This document shows, in pieces, positions 21,434 through 30,772 of a stretch of 47,237 bases of DNA; the first letter of the stretch is position 1, and the number at the start of each line of letters is the position of its first letter. The position numbers were made by a program, and so were the translations under genes. Origin of the DNA: Campylobacterota bacterium (GTDB lineage Bacteria; Campylobacterota; Campylobacteria; Campylobacterales; Sulfurimonadaceae); assembly GCA_013607635.1 (NCBI GenBank), contig VCAY01000008.1:1-47237 (forward strand), given 5' to 3'. The notes below the pieces were generated by a model. The model saw nothing but the letters and a program-made list of their open reading frames with translations. It did not search any database and had not been told where the DNA came from.

Positions 21434-21843
21434 AATCCCTCTTTGAAGTTAGTTTCAACAATGTTGGCGTTTCTTACCATTGCCTGCACAGATGTTCTTA
21501 TAGTGGAGCGTTTAACCATCATATTTTTGATAAGGTCTTGTCCATCAACACGCACACCTTTGACTTTTTCAGCTATGAGTCTGTAAGCATCTGCAACAGC
21601 GGCACGTTTTGCTAGTGCATAAGCTTGGGCTGGTGAAGTGGTATTCATCGGTGCGACACCCTGACCCACAACACTGATAACCATCTTTTTGTCTTTTTTC
21701 AAAACATCTTCAGCTGCACTACCTTTTGCAGAAGCTGTACTTGAAGTTGTAGTGGCTTTTGGGTGTTGTGGTTTTATTGCATCTTCATCAGCAGCACAAA
21801 TACCGATATTGAACAATGCTAGCAATACTAAAACGTATCTCAT
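21382..21843 (-). CDS. flgP: LPP20-domain protein, FlgP-like
   Basis: VVGQGVAPMNTTSPAQAYALAKRAAVADAYRLIAEKVKGVRVDGQDLIKNM is LPP20/FlgP-like; directly downstream of gyrA. Confidence 0.8.
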   Translation of the reverse strand: MRYVLVLLALFNIGICAADEDAIKPQHPKATTTSSTASAKGSAAEDVLKKDKKMVISVVGQGVAPMNTTSPAQAYALAKRAAVADAYRLIAEKVKGVRVDGQDLIKNMMVKRSTIRTSVQAMVRNANIVETNFKEGLCEVEMEIVLSYAQFAR

Positions 21844-21908
21844 AGAAAATTCCTTATATAAAGAGAGATAAAGCCTCTCAAGAGTTATTGAAGATGACTA
21901 AGCAAAGA

Positions 21909-24389
21909 TTATTCCAGGTTTAATGCCCCTTTAGCTGTTTGCCCTTCATCCTCCTCTTTTTCCTCTTTAGGACAACGTGAAATGCTCGCTACATCATCCC
22001 CTTTAACGATATATACACCTGAAGTGTTACGGCTTGATTTAGAGATAGTTTGCATATCAACACGGATCATTTTACCCGCTTTTGTCAGTGCCATCATATC
22101 CATAGACTCATCTACGATCAAACAACCCACAATATGTTTACCGGTTTTTGCTGTCATTTTCATCGCGATCACACCACTGCCACCACGGTTGGTTAAGCGA
22201 TACTCTCCAGCATCTGTACGTTTACCGATCCCTTTTTCTGAGACGACAAGGATCTCTTGCTTATCACTTTTGATGATATTCGCATCGACCACTTCATCGC
22301 CTTCGTGTTTGAACTTGATACCGCGAACACCTCGGGTACTTCTACCCTGCTCACGGGTTTTTTCGATCTCAAACTTGATACATTGCGCAAGTTTGGTGAC
22401 GATAAAGAGATATTTGACATCTTGATTGGCGATTTTTGCAGTGATAAGCTCATCCCCATCATCGAGTACAATTGCACGCACACCGTTGCTTCTGATGTTG
22501 CTAAATTCACTAAGGTTCGTCCTTTTTACAACGCCATTTTTAGTGAAAAATACAAGTGATTTCTCTTCGCTAAAGTCGGTTGTCGGGATGATAGACTGGA
22601 TGCGCTCACCTGGCATAAGATTGATGAGGTTTACAACCGCTTTACCTTTAGCCGTTCTGCTACCCTCAGGGATGCGGTAAACTTTGAGCCAGTGCAGTTG
22701 ACCCCGATCTGTTACAAACAGCAGGGTGTCGTGGGTGTTACATGTAAAGAAACTCTCTATAAAGTCATCTTCATACGTTGTAACGGCAGTTTTACCCTTA
22801 CCGCCCCGTTTTTGTTTTTCGTAGTTTGCTAAAGGTACGCGCTTGATATAGCCTCTGTGGGTAATGGTGACAACCATCGGCTCATTTGGTATGAGATCTT
22901 CGATGTCGATATCGTCATAATCATCCTCCACATCTGTTTTACGAGCTGTTTTGTATGTCTCGATCACTTCATCAAACTCATCGGCGATGATGCCGTGTAG
23001 CACCTCTTCGCTTTTGAGGATTGACTCTAAGAACTCAATCTGCTTGATAAGCTCTGCAAGTTCATTTTCAATCTTCTCAATCTCAAGACCTGTAAGTTTT
23101 CCAAGACGCATAGCCACAATGCTTGCCGCTTGGACCTCACTAAAACCAAACTCACTGACAAGGTTCTCTTTAGCTGCCTCTTCTGTTTTTGAAGCGCGAA
23201 TCACGCGGATAACATCATCGATGATATCGATCGCTTTTTTAAGACCCTCTAAGATGTGTGCACGCGCTTTTGCTTTTTCAAGATCAAAGATGGTGCGGCG
23301 GATGATGATTGTTTTGCGGTGGTTGATAAACTGCTTGAGTATCTCTTTAAGACCAAAGATGCGTGGCTCTTGGTTCAGAATAGAGAGCATGATGATACCA
23401 AAAGTTGTCTGCATCGCGGTGTGTTTAAATAGATTATTAAGCACGATCTCATTCATCGCATCTTTTTTCAGCTCAATCACGATGCGCATACCGTCACGGT
23501 CAGACTCATCTCGAATCTCTGAGATCCCCTCGATCACCTTGTCTTTAACGAGGGAAGCGACACTTTCGATAAGACGTGCTTTGTTGACTTGGTAAGGGAG
23601 CTCATCGATGATGATCATCTCTTTTTTCCCTTTTTGTTCTATGTGTGTTTTTGCACGGATACGGATACGCCCACGACCACTCTCGTAAGCTTCAACGATC
23701 CCTTTTTTACCGTAGATAATAGCACCTGTTGGAAAGTCAGGTGCTGGGATATGTTCCATAAGTTCACTGGTAGTAATCTCAGGATTTTGCAAAAGTGCCT
23801 TAAGCCCTTGCATCACTTCGACAGGGTTGTGTGGTGGGATGTTGGTTGCCATACCCACAGCAATACCGCTTGAACCGTTGATAAGCAAGTTTGGTACGCG
23901 CGTTGGAAGAACATCTGGCTCTTTTGTGGTAGCGTCGTAGTTGTCGATCATATTGACCGTATTTTTCTCAAGATCTTTAAGCAACTCTCCCGCATACTTT
24001 GTCATACGCGCTTCTGTATAACGCATCGCCGCAGCAGAGTCACCGTCGATCGATCCGAAGTTTCCTTGACCATCTACGAGCTCCATTCTCATAGAGAAGT
24101 CCTGCGCCATACGCACAAGAGCGTCATAAACAGCTGTATCACCATGTGGGTGGTACTGACCTATCACGTCCCCGACGATACGCGCAGATTTTTTGAACTT
24201 TGAACCTGCTGAGAGACTTAGTTTGTCCATCGCATAAAGGATTCTTCTATGAACCGGTTTGAGTCCATCACGCACATCCGGTAAAGCACGACCAACAATA
24301 ACGCTCATCGAATAATCAAGATAGCTGTTTTGTAAGCTCTTTTCTATATTAATAGATTGAACATTTTCATTATTTGGCAAATCACTCAT
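21909..24389 (-). CDS. gyrA: DNA gyrase subunit A
   Basis: [42 protein letters not shown] catalytic Tyr, GyrA-box-like QKRGGKGK. Confidence 0.98.
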   Translation of the reverse strand: MSDLPNNENVQSINIEKSLQNSYLDYSMSVIVGRALPDVRDGLKPVHRRILYAMDKLSLSAGSKFKKSARIVGDVIGQYHPHGDTAVYDALVRMAQDFSMRMELVDGQGNFGSIDGDSAAAMRYTEARMTKYAGELLKDLEKNTVNMIDNYDATTKEPDVLPTRVPNLLINGSSGIAVGMATNIPPHNPVEVMQGLKALLQNPEITTSELMEHIPAPDFPTGAIIYGKKGIVEAYESGRGRIRIRAKTHIEQKGKKEMIIIDELPYQVNKARLIESVASLVKDKVIEGISEIRDESDRDGMRIVIELKKDAMNEIVLNNLFKHTAMQTTFGIIMLSILNQEPRIFGLKEILKQFINHRKTIIIRRTIFDLEKAKARAHILEGLKKAIDIIDDVIRVIRASKTEEAAKENLVSEFGFSEVQAASIVAMRLGKLTGLEIEKIENELAELIKQIEFLESILKSEEVLHGIIADEFDEVIETYKTARKTDVEDDYDDIDIEDLIPNEPMVVTITHRGYIKRVPLANYEKQKRGGKGKTAVTTYEDDFIESFFTCNTHDTLLFVTDRGQLHWLKVYRIPEGSRTAKGKAVVNLINLMPGERIQSIIPTTDFSEEKSLVFFTKNGVVKRTNLSEFSNIRSNGVRAIVLDDGDELITAKIANQDVKYLFIVTKLAQCIKFEIEKTREQGRSTRGVRGIKFKHEGDEVVDANIIKSDKQEILVVSEKGIGKRTDAGEYRLTNRGGSGVIAMKMTAKTGKHIVGCLIVDESMDMMALTKAGKMIRVDMQTISKSSRNTSGVYIVKGDDVASISRCPKEEKEEDEGQTAKGALNLE

Positions 24390-24503
24390 TCACACATCCC
24401 AAGAGATAAAATTTTGATATATGTTACCCTAATAACTCTTAAGATTATGTTTAAATTTAGAGAAATTAAAGAGAATTTGTAAAAGGGGATAAAAAATGGC
24501 AAT

Positions 24504-24520
24504 TGATTAAAAATTAATCA
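24504..24520. promoter_or_regulatory. 17-bp palindrome, candidate operator for amt1
   Basis: TGATTAA-AAA-TTAATCA, perfect inverted repeat; identical copy at 26364..26380; 31 nt upstream of TATAAT at 24552..24557. Confidence 0.65.
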
Positions 24521-24551
24521 ATAAAATGTAGAATCAATTATTTATTTATTT

Positions 24552-24557
24552 TATAAT
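24552..24557 (+). promoter_or_regulatory. candidate -10 hexamer of amt1
   Basis: TATAAT in an AT-rich region 50 nt upstream of the ATG. Confidence 0.55.
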
Positions 24558-24588
24558 TGTGTCCGAAGATTAATTGTGTCCGAAGATT
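24555..24588 (+). repeat. tandem duplication of a 17-bp unit in the amt1 leader
   Basis: AATTGTGTCCGAAGATT repeated twice back to back. Confidence 0.95.
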
Positions 24589-24607
24589 AATCAAAAAAAG
24601 GATAAAC

Positions 24608-25906
24608 ATGAAGAAATGGTTACTTGCGATGCTACTCGCTTTACCAACTTTGGCTTTGGCTGAAGATAAACTAGATACAGGTGATACGGCATGGATGATG
24701 GTCTCTGCCGCATTAGTATTACTTATGACGCCTGCCGGTCTTGCACTTTTTTATGCAGGTATGACAAGAACGAAAAATGTTCTTAACACTTATGCGATGG
24801 TTTTAGGGGCATTTGTTGTTGCTTTTGTAGCGTGGATCGCTGCAGGTTATTCTATGGCGTTTGGTGATGGTGGAAGCCTTCAAAGTTTTATGGGTGGATT
24901 TGGTAACGCTTTTTTAAGTGGTATCAACTGGAATGATTTAAGTGGTACTTATCCAACTTATGTATTTGTGGTTTTCCAAGGTACTTTTGCTGCTATTACT
25001 GTAGCGATCGCTTCTGGTTCTGTGATTGAGCGTATCAAATTCTCAACTTGGTTGGTGTTTGTGTTTATCTGGACGATTGTGGTTTACGGACCAATCACAC
25101 ACATGGTATGGGGTGGCGATGGTGCGCTACTTTTTGATGCTGGTGCTTTAGATTTTGCCGGTGGTACTGTTGTACACATGAATGGTGGTCTTGCTGGTTT
25201 AGTTCTTGCTTACCTTGTTGGTAAAAGAGATGGTTATCCAAAAACTGCAATGAAACCGATGTCGGTTATGCTTACAGCTCTTGGTGCAGCACTTTTATGG
25301 TTTGGATGGTATGGATTTAACGGTGGTTCTGCATTTGGTGCAAACGAGATCGCTGGTTTAGCTTACCTTACAACTACTTTAGCAACTGCAGTAGCTGCTT
25401 TGGTATGGGTTCTTTTAGAGTATGCTGTGTTTAAAAAGCCGACACTTCTTGGTGCTGCTTCAGGTGTTGTAGCGGGTCTTGTTGCGATCACTCCAGCTGC
25501 TGGTTTTGTTGATGTAACGGGTGCAATGATTGTTGGTGGTGTTGGTTCTGTTGTAGGATTTTTTGGTGTTGCAGTTCTTAAAAAGAAACTTGGTTATGAT
25601 GACTCTTTGGATGCGTTTGGTATCCACTTCCTAGCTGGTCTTTGGGGTGCGCTAGCAACTGGTGTTTTAGCACTCAACGATCAAGATCTTCTTTGGGATG
25701 GACCACTGAAAGCTGCAGGTGACAGAATGGGGCAGTTCTTGGTACAACTTGAGTCTGTTGCAGTAGTTGGTGTCTTTACACTTGTTGGAACTGTTATCGT
25801 TTACTATATTGCAGCTGCACTTACTGGCGGTGGTAGAGTTGATGAAGAGACTGAGCAAATGGGTCTTGATGAAGCAGTACATGGTGAAAGAGTACTGAAC
25901 CTCTAA
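24608..25906 (+). CDS. amt: ammonium transporter (Amt family) with signal peptide
   Basis: MKKWLLAMLLALPTLALAEDKLDTGDTAWMMVSAALVLLMTPAGLALFYAGMTRTKNVL; DFAGGTVVHMNGGLAGL; FGIHFLAGLWGAL. Confidence 0.96.
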   Translation: MKKWLLAMLLALPTLALAEDKLDTGDTAWMMVSAALVLLMTPAGLALFYAGMTRTKNVLNTYAMVLGAFVVAFVAWIAAGYSMAFGDGGSLQSFMGGFGNAFLSGINWNDLSGTYPTYVFVVFQGTFAAITVAIASGSVIERIKFSTWLVFVFIWTIVVYGPITHMVWGGDGALLFDAGALDFAGGTVVHMNGGLAGLVLAYLVGKRDGYPKTAMKPMSVMLTALGAALLWFGWYGFNGGSAFGANEIAGLAYLTTTLATAVAALVWVLLEYAVFKKPTLLGAASGVVAGLVAITPAAGFVDVTGAMIVGGVGSVVGFFGVAVLKKKLGYDDSLDAFGIHFLAGLWGALATGVLALNDQDLLWDGPLKAAGDRMGQFLVQLESVAVVGVFTLVGTVIVYYIAAALTGGGRVDEETEQMGLDEAVHGERVLNL

Positions 25907-25969
25907 GCAGGTGTTGCTAAAAACTATAAAAATGGTTACAATTTTAAAATTAAAAATACGGAGTATTGA

Positions 25970-26311
<342 letters not shown>

Positions 26312-26331
26312 AGGCTTGTTCCTTTCAAAAC

Positions 26332-26353
26332 TTACACAGCACTTGCTGTGTAA
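26332..26353 (+). terminator. hairpin downstream of glnK
   Basis: TTACACAGC-ACTT-GCTGTGTAA perfect 9-bp stem followed by a T-containing tract. Confidence 0.65.
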
Positions 26354-26363
26354 ATTCTCTTTG

Positions 26364-26380
26364 TGATTAAAAATTAATCA
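26364..26380. promoter_or_regulatory. 17-bp palindrome, candidate operator for amt2
   Basis: TGATTAAAAATTAATCA identical to 24504..24520; 31 nt upstream of TACAAT at 26412..26417. Confidence 0.65.
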
Positions 26381-26447
26381 GTTTGCTTTCTGCAAATCTC
26401 TTTTTTTTCGATACAATGCACATTTTTACTTCAGAAAAAAGGGAAAA

Positions 26448-27626
26448 ATGATGTCAGAAGCTGATTTTTCATACATAATAGACACCTTCTTCGCGCTATT
26501 TTCAATGGTGCTAATTATCTTCATGGTGCCTGGTTTTGCGATGCTTGAAGCGGGGCTGGTTCGTACAAAAAACGTCTCTTCGGTACTTACCGTCAACACA
26601 ATGATCTATGCAGTTGCATCGATGATGTTTTTGCTTGTTGGTTATACGATCGCTTTTGGATCGTGGGAGAACACTTCAATGAGTATCTGGGCGGCATTTT
26701 TGTTCCAGATGGCATTTGTGGGTAAAACCGTCAATATTATGAGTGGTGGTGTGAGTGAAAGGGTGAAGATTATCCCTTTGATGATCTTTACCGTTTTTAT
26801 GGGCGGTATTATCTATCCGCTTGTTGTCAATGTTAGCTGGGGGGCTGATATGCTTGCTGGAACGCTACTTGATATCGATATGTACGATCTTGCAGGCTCA
26901 ACAGTTATCCACTCAACCGGTGGTTGGGCACTTTTAGCTGCGATTTTGATTATGGGACCTCGTAAGGGAAGATACCAAGATGGCAAGATCAAGGTTGTGC
27001 CTGCATCAAATATTCCACTCGTTGTTCTTGGTGCTATGTTGCTTTGGATCGGATGGTTTGGTTTTAACGGTGGAAGTGTTGGGAGTATCTCTTCTAAAGA
27101 GAACGCCGATGCAGTTGCACTGACAATTATGAATACTAATACGGCAGGACTTGCAGGGGCGATTATCGCAGCGATCATTATGTATTTTAGATACAAACTT
27201 CTTGATATTACCATGATCTTAAACGGTGCTCTTGGTGGGCTTGTAGCCATAACAGCAGGACCTGATATGTACGATATCTATACGCCGATCTTAATCGGTG
27301 CTATTGGTGGTGCACTTGTAGTGTTTGCAGTTCCGATGTTTGACAGACTCAAACTTGATGATCCTGTCGGTGCGCTTTCTGTTCACTTGGTTAACGGGAT
27401 CTGGGGGACACTCGCTGTTGGTATTTTTGCCAAAGATGTATCGTTTATGGCACAGCTTAAGGGTGTGCTTTTGGTTGCTGTTTTTGCTTTTGTGGTTTCT
27501 TACATTGTTCTATTTATCATCAATAAGATCACACCATTTAGAGCAAGTGATGAAGTGCAGGTTGAGGGTCTTGATGTCAATGAAGTTGGTGTTGAGGCAT
27601 ATCCCGAATTTAAACGCGCCATCTAG
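26448..27626 (+). CDS. amt: ammonium transporter (second Amt paralogue, no signal peptide)
   Basis: VPGFAMLEAGLVRTKNVSSVLTVN, DLAGSTVIHSTGGWALLAA, SVHLVNGIWGTLAVG. Confidence 0.95.
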   Translation: MMSEADFSYIIDTFFALFSMVLIIFMVPGFAMLEAGLVRTKNVSSVLTVNTMIYAVASMMFLLVGYTIAFGSWENTSMSIWAAFLFQMAFVGKTVNIMSGGVSERVKIIPLMIFTVFMGGIIYPLVVNVSWGADMLAGTLLDIDMYDLAGSTVIHSTGGWALLAAILIMGPRKGRYQDGKIKVVPASNIPLVVLGAMLLWIGWFGFNGGSVGSISSKENADAVALTIMNTNTAGLAGAIIAAIIMYFRYKLLDITMILNGALGGLVAITAGPDMYDIYTPILIGAIGGALVVFAVPMFDRLKLDDPVGALSVHLVNGIWGTLAVGIFAKDVSFMAQLKGVLLVAVFAFVVSYIVLFIINKITPFRASDEVQVEGLDVNEVGVEAYPEFKRAI

Positions 27627-27667
27627 TTTTTAACATTTATGTAACAGAGTTTAGGTAATATTTCTTT

Positions 27668-28354
27668 ATGAATAAACACCTGAGCTCTTTTTTTCTTTCT
27701 GTTGTTATACATGTAACGCTTCTTGCAGGTATCTATGTTGCCTATAAAACTATCTCTCAATCACTCTCTCAAAAAGAGCATCCTTGTCAGTGTTGTTCTA
27801 CAACTATTTATTTAAGTGCTATTCAAACAGAAAAAAAGGTTGTACCGGCACAACCTAAGCAAATTGTAAAATCCAAGCCTAAGCCTAAAGTAAAAGTGAC
27901 AAAGCAAAAGAAGAAAATGAAGAGGGAAAAGATAGCGCCTCAAAAAGTGCAGCAACCAAAAAGGGTGATGCAAGATAATAATATAACCAAACCCATAAAC
28001 TTAACAAAAAATACGATACAACAGAAGGGTTGCGATAAGAAAGTGATTGCACCACCGGTAAAAAAACAAGATTCAAAAGATTATCTTTCATTACATGTGC
28101 GACATATTGTAACACTCTTAAAGGAGAACCTTTACTACCCAAGGCGTGCAAGAAAAAGGGGGATAGAGGGTGTTGTACAGGTAAGATTTACACTTAACAA
28201 AGATGCCACAATATCAAATGTAAAAGTACTACAGAGTGATTTTGATATCCTTGCAAATGCTGCACTTAAAACTATTAAGGAACTCGATGGAGTATTACCA
28301 AAACCTGATGAGGTATTGACTTTAACGATCCCTATTAAGTACTCACTCAATTAA
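27668..28354 (+). CDS. TonB-family energy transducer
   Basis: N-terminal TM, Lys/Pro/Gln-rich linker, and C-terminal YYPRRARKRGIEGVVQVRFTLNKDATISNVKVLQSD TonB domain. Confidence 0.88.
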   Translation: MNKHLSSFFLSVVIHVTLLAGIYVAYKTISQSLSQKEHPCQCCSTTIYLSAIQTEKKVVPAQPKQIVKSKPKPKVKVTKQKKKMKREKIAPQKVQQPKRVMQDNNITKPINLTKNTIQQKGCDKKVIAPPVKKQDSKDYLSLHVRHIVTLLKENLYYPRRARKRGIEGVVQVRFTLNKDATISNVKVLQSDFDILANAALKTIKELDGVLPKPDEVLTLTIPIKYSLN

Positions 28355-28385
28355 TCACGCTACGGTAACAATGTTCAGTGGATAT

Positions 28386-28460
28386 TGGTGACCCCACGGA
28401 GACTCGAACTCCGGTAACCAGGATGAAAACCTGGGATCCTAACCGCTAGACGATGGGGCC
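28386..28460 (-). tRNA. tRNA-Glu (anticodon TTC)
   Basis: Minus strand GGCCCCATCGTCTAGCGGTTAGGATCCCAGGTTTTCATCCTGGTTACCGGAGTTCGAGTCTCCGTGGGGTCACCA; loop TTTTCAT. Confidence 0.95.
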
Positions 28461-28473
28461 AATACAAAAAAGA

Positions 28474-28549
28474 TGGTGTCCCGTGAAGGATTCGAACCTT
28501 CGGCCACATCATTAAAAGTGACGTGCTCTACCAGCTGAGCTAACGAGAC
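28474..28549 (-). tRNA. tRNA-Lys (anticodon TTT)
   Basis: Minus strand GTCTCGTTAGCTCAGCTGGTAGAGCACGTCACTTTTAATGATGTGGCCGAAGGTTCGAATCCTTCACGGGACACCA. Confidence 0.95.
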
Positions 28550-28578
28550 ATTTTGTTTCTCTTATTTAAGAGGCTGGA

Positions 28579-28607
28579 ATTATAGACAAAAAGTATTGAT
28601 ATGTCAA
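28579..28607 (-). promoter_or_regulatory. sigma70 promoter for the tRNA-Lys/tRNA-Glu unit
   Basis: Minus strand TTGACA-17 nt-TATAAT, perfect consensus hexamers and spacing. Confidence 0.85.
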
Positions 28608-28712
28608 GAGTTTTTTTTAAAAAAAGAGAAAAATATTGTAACAAGGAAGTATTAATTTCTAATTCAATCAATTTTCACTACAATTAACGCTTTAGTGGGA
28701 GGGAGTTAATAT

Positions 28713-29711
28713 ATGAAAACAGCTGTTTGTATAGTGTTTTTGATGCTCATATTTTTGAGTGGTTGTGCACAAAAAGTTGCCATAAGAGCACTTGAACCTG
28801 CTGCGGTTGACAGAATAGCCGATACCAAAAAAATTACACTCACCTATTTTGAAAATGATCGTGTAGGGCTTTCTGATAAGATCGAGGCTAACCTTGCAGG
28901 TTTTAGACTTGACAATAAAAAATATTTTACCATTGTCAGCCGTAAAGATTTTAATAAAATTTTAAATGAGCAAAAACTTCAAAACAGTGGTTTGGTGGAT
29001 CCAGGTGATGCCGTGACGGTTGGAAATATCATTGGTGCGCAGGCGATTATATCGGGTCGTGTGAGCCAACCGACACTGCAAGACAGCTATTTTTACGAGT
29101 CGCGTGTACGGTGTGCCGATAAAAAGTGTGAGTCTCTGCAGTATTATAATGTCCGTTGTATGAAAAGAGTGGCAGGGCTTGCGGCAGAGATCAGGATTGT
29201 AGATGTGCAAAAGGGTGATATTATCTTTGCAGATACTCTTAGTAAAGGGGCAACATATAAGCACTGCTCTGATGATTCAATGGCTTTACCTTCAAAAGAG
29301 ATGGCAGCACATTCACTTGCAAATGGCATCGCTGATGATTTTACTTACAAGCTTACTCCGCACTATCGCCACTTTGATGTAGAGCTATTGGAAGATCCGG
29401 ATATCGATTATACTGACACTCAAGAAAAACTCTTAGAAGTTGCTTTGAAATATATTGAGCAAAACAGGTTTGCAAAAGCAGAGAAACTTTTGATCGATCT
29501 TATCGATGCAACAAATCAGAAAAGTTATGTCCCTTTTTATAATCTTGGTGTTATCAAAGAGGCACAGGGGAATTATCAAGAGGCAAAAGAGTACTATGGG
29601 TATGCAGATGATTTGATGGTAGAGCCGGTTGAGCAGATTAACGCAGCTGTGCTTCGCATAGATAGGCTTATAGCTAAAAGGGAAAAATCGATGGAGCAGA
29701 TAAACAGATGA
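28713..29711 (+). CDS. CsgG/HfaB-family lipoprotein with C-terminal TPR-like region
   Basis: Lipobox FLSGC; KYFTIVSRKDFNKILNEQKLQNSGLVDPGDAVTVGNIIGAQAIISGRV is CsgG-like; C-terminal FYNLGVIKEAQGNYQEAKEYYGYA TPR. Confidence 0.8.
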   Translation: MKTAVCIVFLMLIFLSGCAQKVAIRALEPAAVDRIADTKKITLTYFENDRVGLSDKIEANLAGFRLDNKKYFTIVSRKDFNKILNEQKLQNSGLVDPGDAVTVGNIIGAQAIISGRVSQPTLQDSYFYESRVRCADKKCESLQYYNVRCMKRVAGLAAEIRIVDVQKGDIIFADTLSKGATYKHCSDDSMALPSKEMAAHSLANGIADDFTYKLTPHYRHFDVELLEDPDIDYTDTQEKLLEVALKYIEQNRFAKAEKLLIDLIDATNQKSYVPFYNLGVIKEAQGNYQEAKEYYGYADDLMVEPVEQINAAVLRIDRLIAKREKSMEQINR

Positions 29712-30712
29712 AAAAACGGTATAGAGGGTTTATTTTAGCATTAGTTGTAAGCTTTTTAACAGGGTGTGGCGGTGCTTCCAAAGATGTTATGCTTGAGCCG
29801 AAAAAAGAGCTTCCAAGTTGGTACACCAATCCACCACAAAGTACTGCAACAACGCTGTATGCATTAGGTGAAGGTAAAGATAAGCAAGAGGCGATCACCA
29901 ATGCGCTAAATTATCTTGCATCGACACTGAGTGTCTCAATAGAGTCCACTTACAATGCCAAAACAGTGGTGAAAGAGGGGCGCGTTGAGGAGAATAACGC
30001 TGAGTATAGATCCGATGTCACCTCAGAGGTACAAAAGATTCGTATCGGCAACTATCAGGTTGTTCAGGCAAAGCAACTTGGGTTTAAACGTTATGCCGTT
30101 TTGATAGAATCAAACAAACAAAGGTTGTTGCAAAGCCTCAAGCAAGAGCTTGAACAAACGATGCAGATATACAGAGCTATGGAGCAAGATCTTCGCAGTG
30201 ATGATGCACTGAGTCACTATATTTTTTACAAAAAAGCGCGCCAAAAACTACAAAACCTTCCTAGAACACTGCTGATTATGCAAGAGCTTGAGAGTTCGTT
30301 TGATGCAAATAGATACCTTGAAAAAGTAAAATATGTCAATGAAAAATACAGCTACTACAAAAATAACATCACTTTTTTGGTTCGCTCCAACATTGATAAT
30401 ATGGACGCACCGTTAGCTAAAGCGATCACACAACAAGGGTTTCGTATCCGTAACCTTCCTAACAAAATGCACTATACAGTTCATGTCAGCACATCGGTAA
30501 GCAAAGCAAAAGCGTATGGATTTACCCTCGCTCGTGCTGAGGTGCATATCAAAACAAAAAACTACAAAGGTGTGGTAGTAGCATCCAATGTGCTAAACCT
30601 CGTAGGGCAGTCAACACAAGGCTACAATGTAGCGATGCAAGACCTTGTAAGAAAGTTTGATCAAAAGATCCAACAAGATGGACTTGCAAAAGTGTTAAAT
30701 CTCGATATTTAA
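29708..30712 (+). CDS. LPP20-family lipoprotein
   Basis: Lipobox FLTGC; LPSWYTNPPQSTATTLYALGEGKDKQEAITNALNYLASTLSVSI; start overlaps the CsgG-like stop. Confidence 0.75.
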   Translation: MKKRYRGFILALVVSFLTGCGGASKDVMLEPKKELPSWYTNPPQSTATTLYALGEGKDKQEAITNALNYLASTLSVSIESTYNAKTVVKEGRVEENNAEYRSDVTSEVQKIRIGNYQVVQAKQLGFKRYAVLIESNKQRLLQSLKQELEQTMQIYRAMEQDLRSDDALSHYIFYKKARQKLQNLPRTLLIMQELESSFDANRYLEKVKYVNEKYSYYKNNITFLVRSNIDNMDAPLAKAITQQGFRIRNLPNKMHYTVHVSTSVSKAKAYGFTLARAEVHIKTKNYKGVVVASNVLNLVGQSTQGYNVAMQDLVRKFDQKIQQDGLAKVLNLDI

Positions 30713-30734
30713 AAACTATTTACTCCAAAGGAAT

Positions 30735-30772
30735 ATACTTGCAACACTTTAATACGATGAGGTTGTAAGTAT
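30735..30772 (+). promoter_or_regulatory. inverted repeat covering the start codon of moxR
   Basis: ATACTTGCAAC - 16 nt including GATGAG - GTTGTAAGTAT, 11-bp stem with one G-T wobble; ATG at 30771 lies at the end of the right arm. Confidence 0.55.

Noticed and set aside
22951-23595. 214-aa ORF antisense to gyrA
   Set aside because: Serine/isoleucine-rich antisense shadow of a strongly conserved gene.
28684-28712. ATTAAC...GTTAAT inverted repeat around the RBS of the CsgG-like gene
   Set aside because: Only 6-bp AT-rich arms; chance occurrence is likely in this composition.
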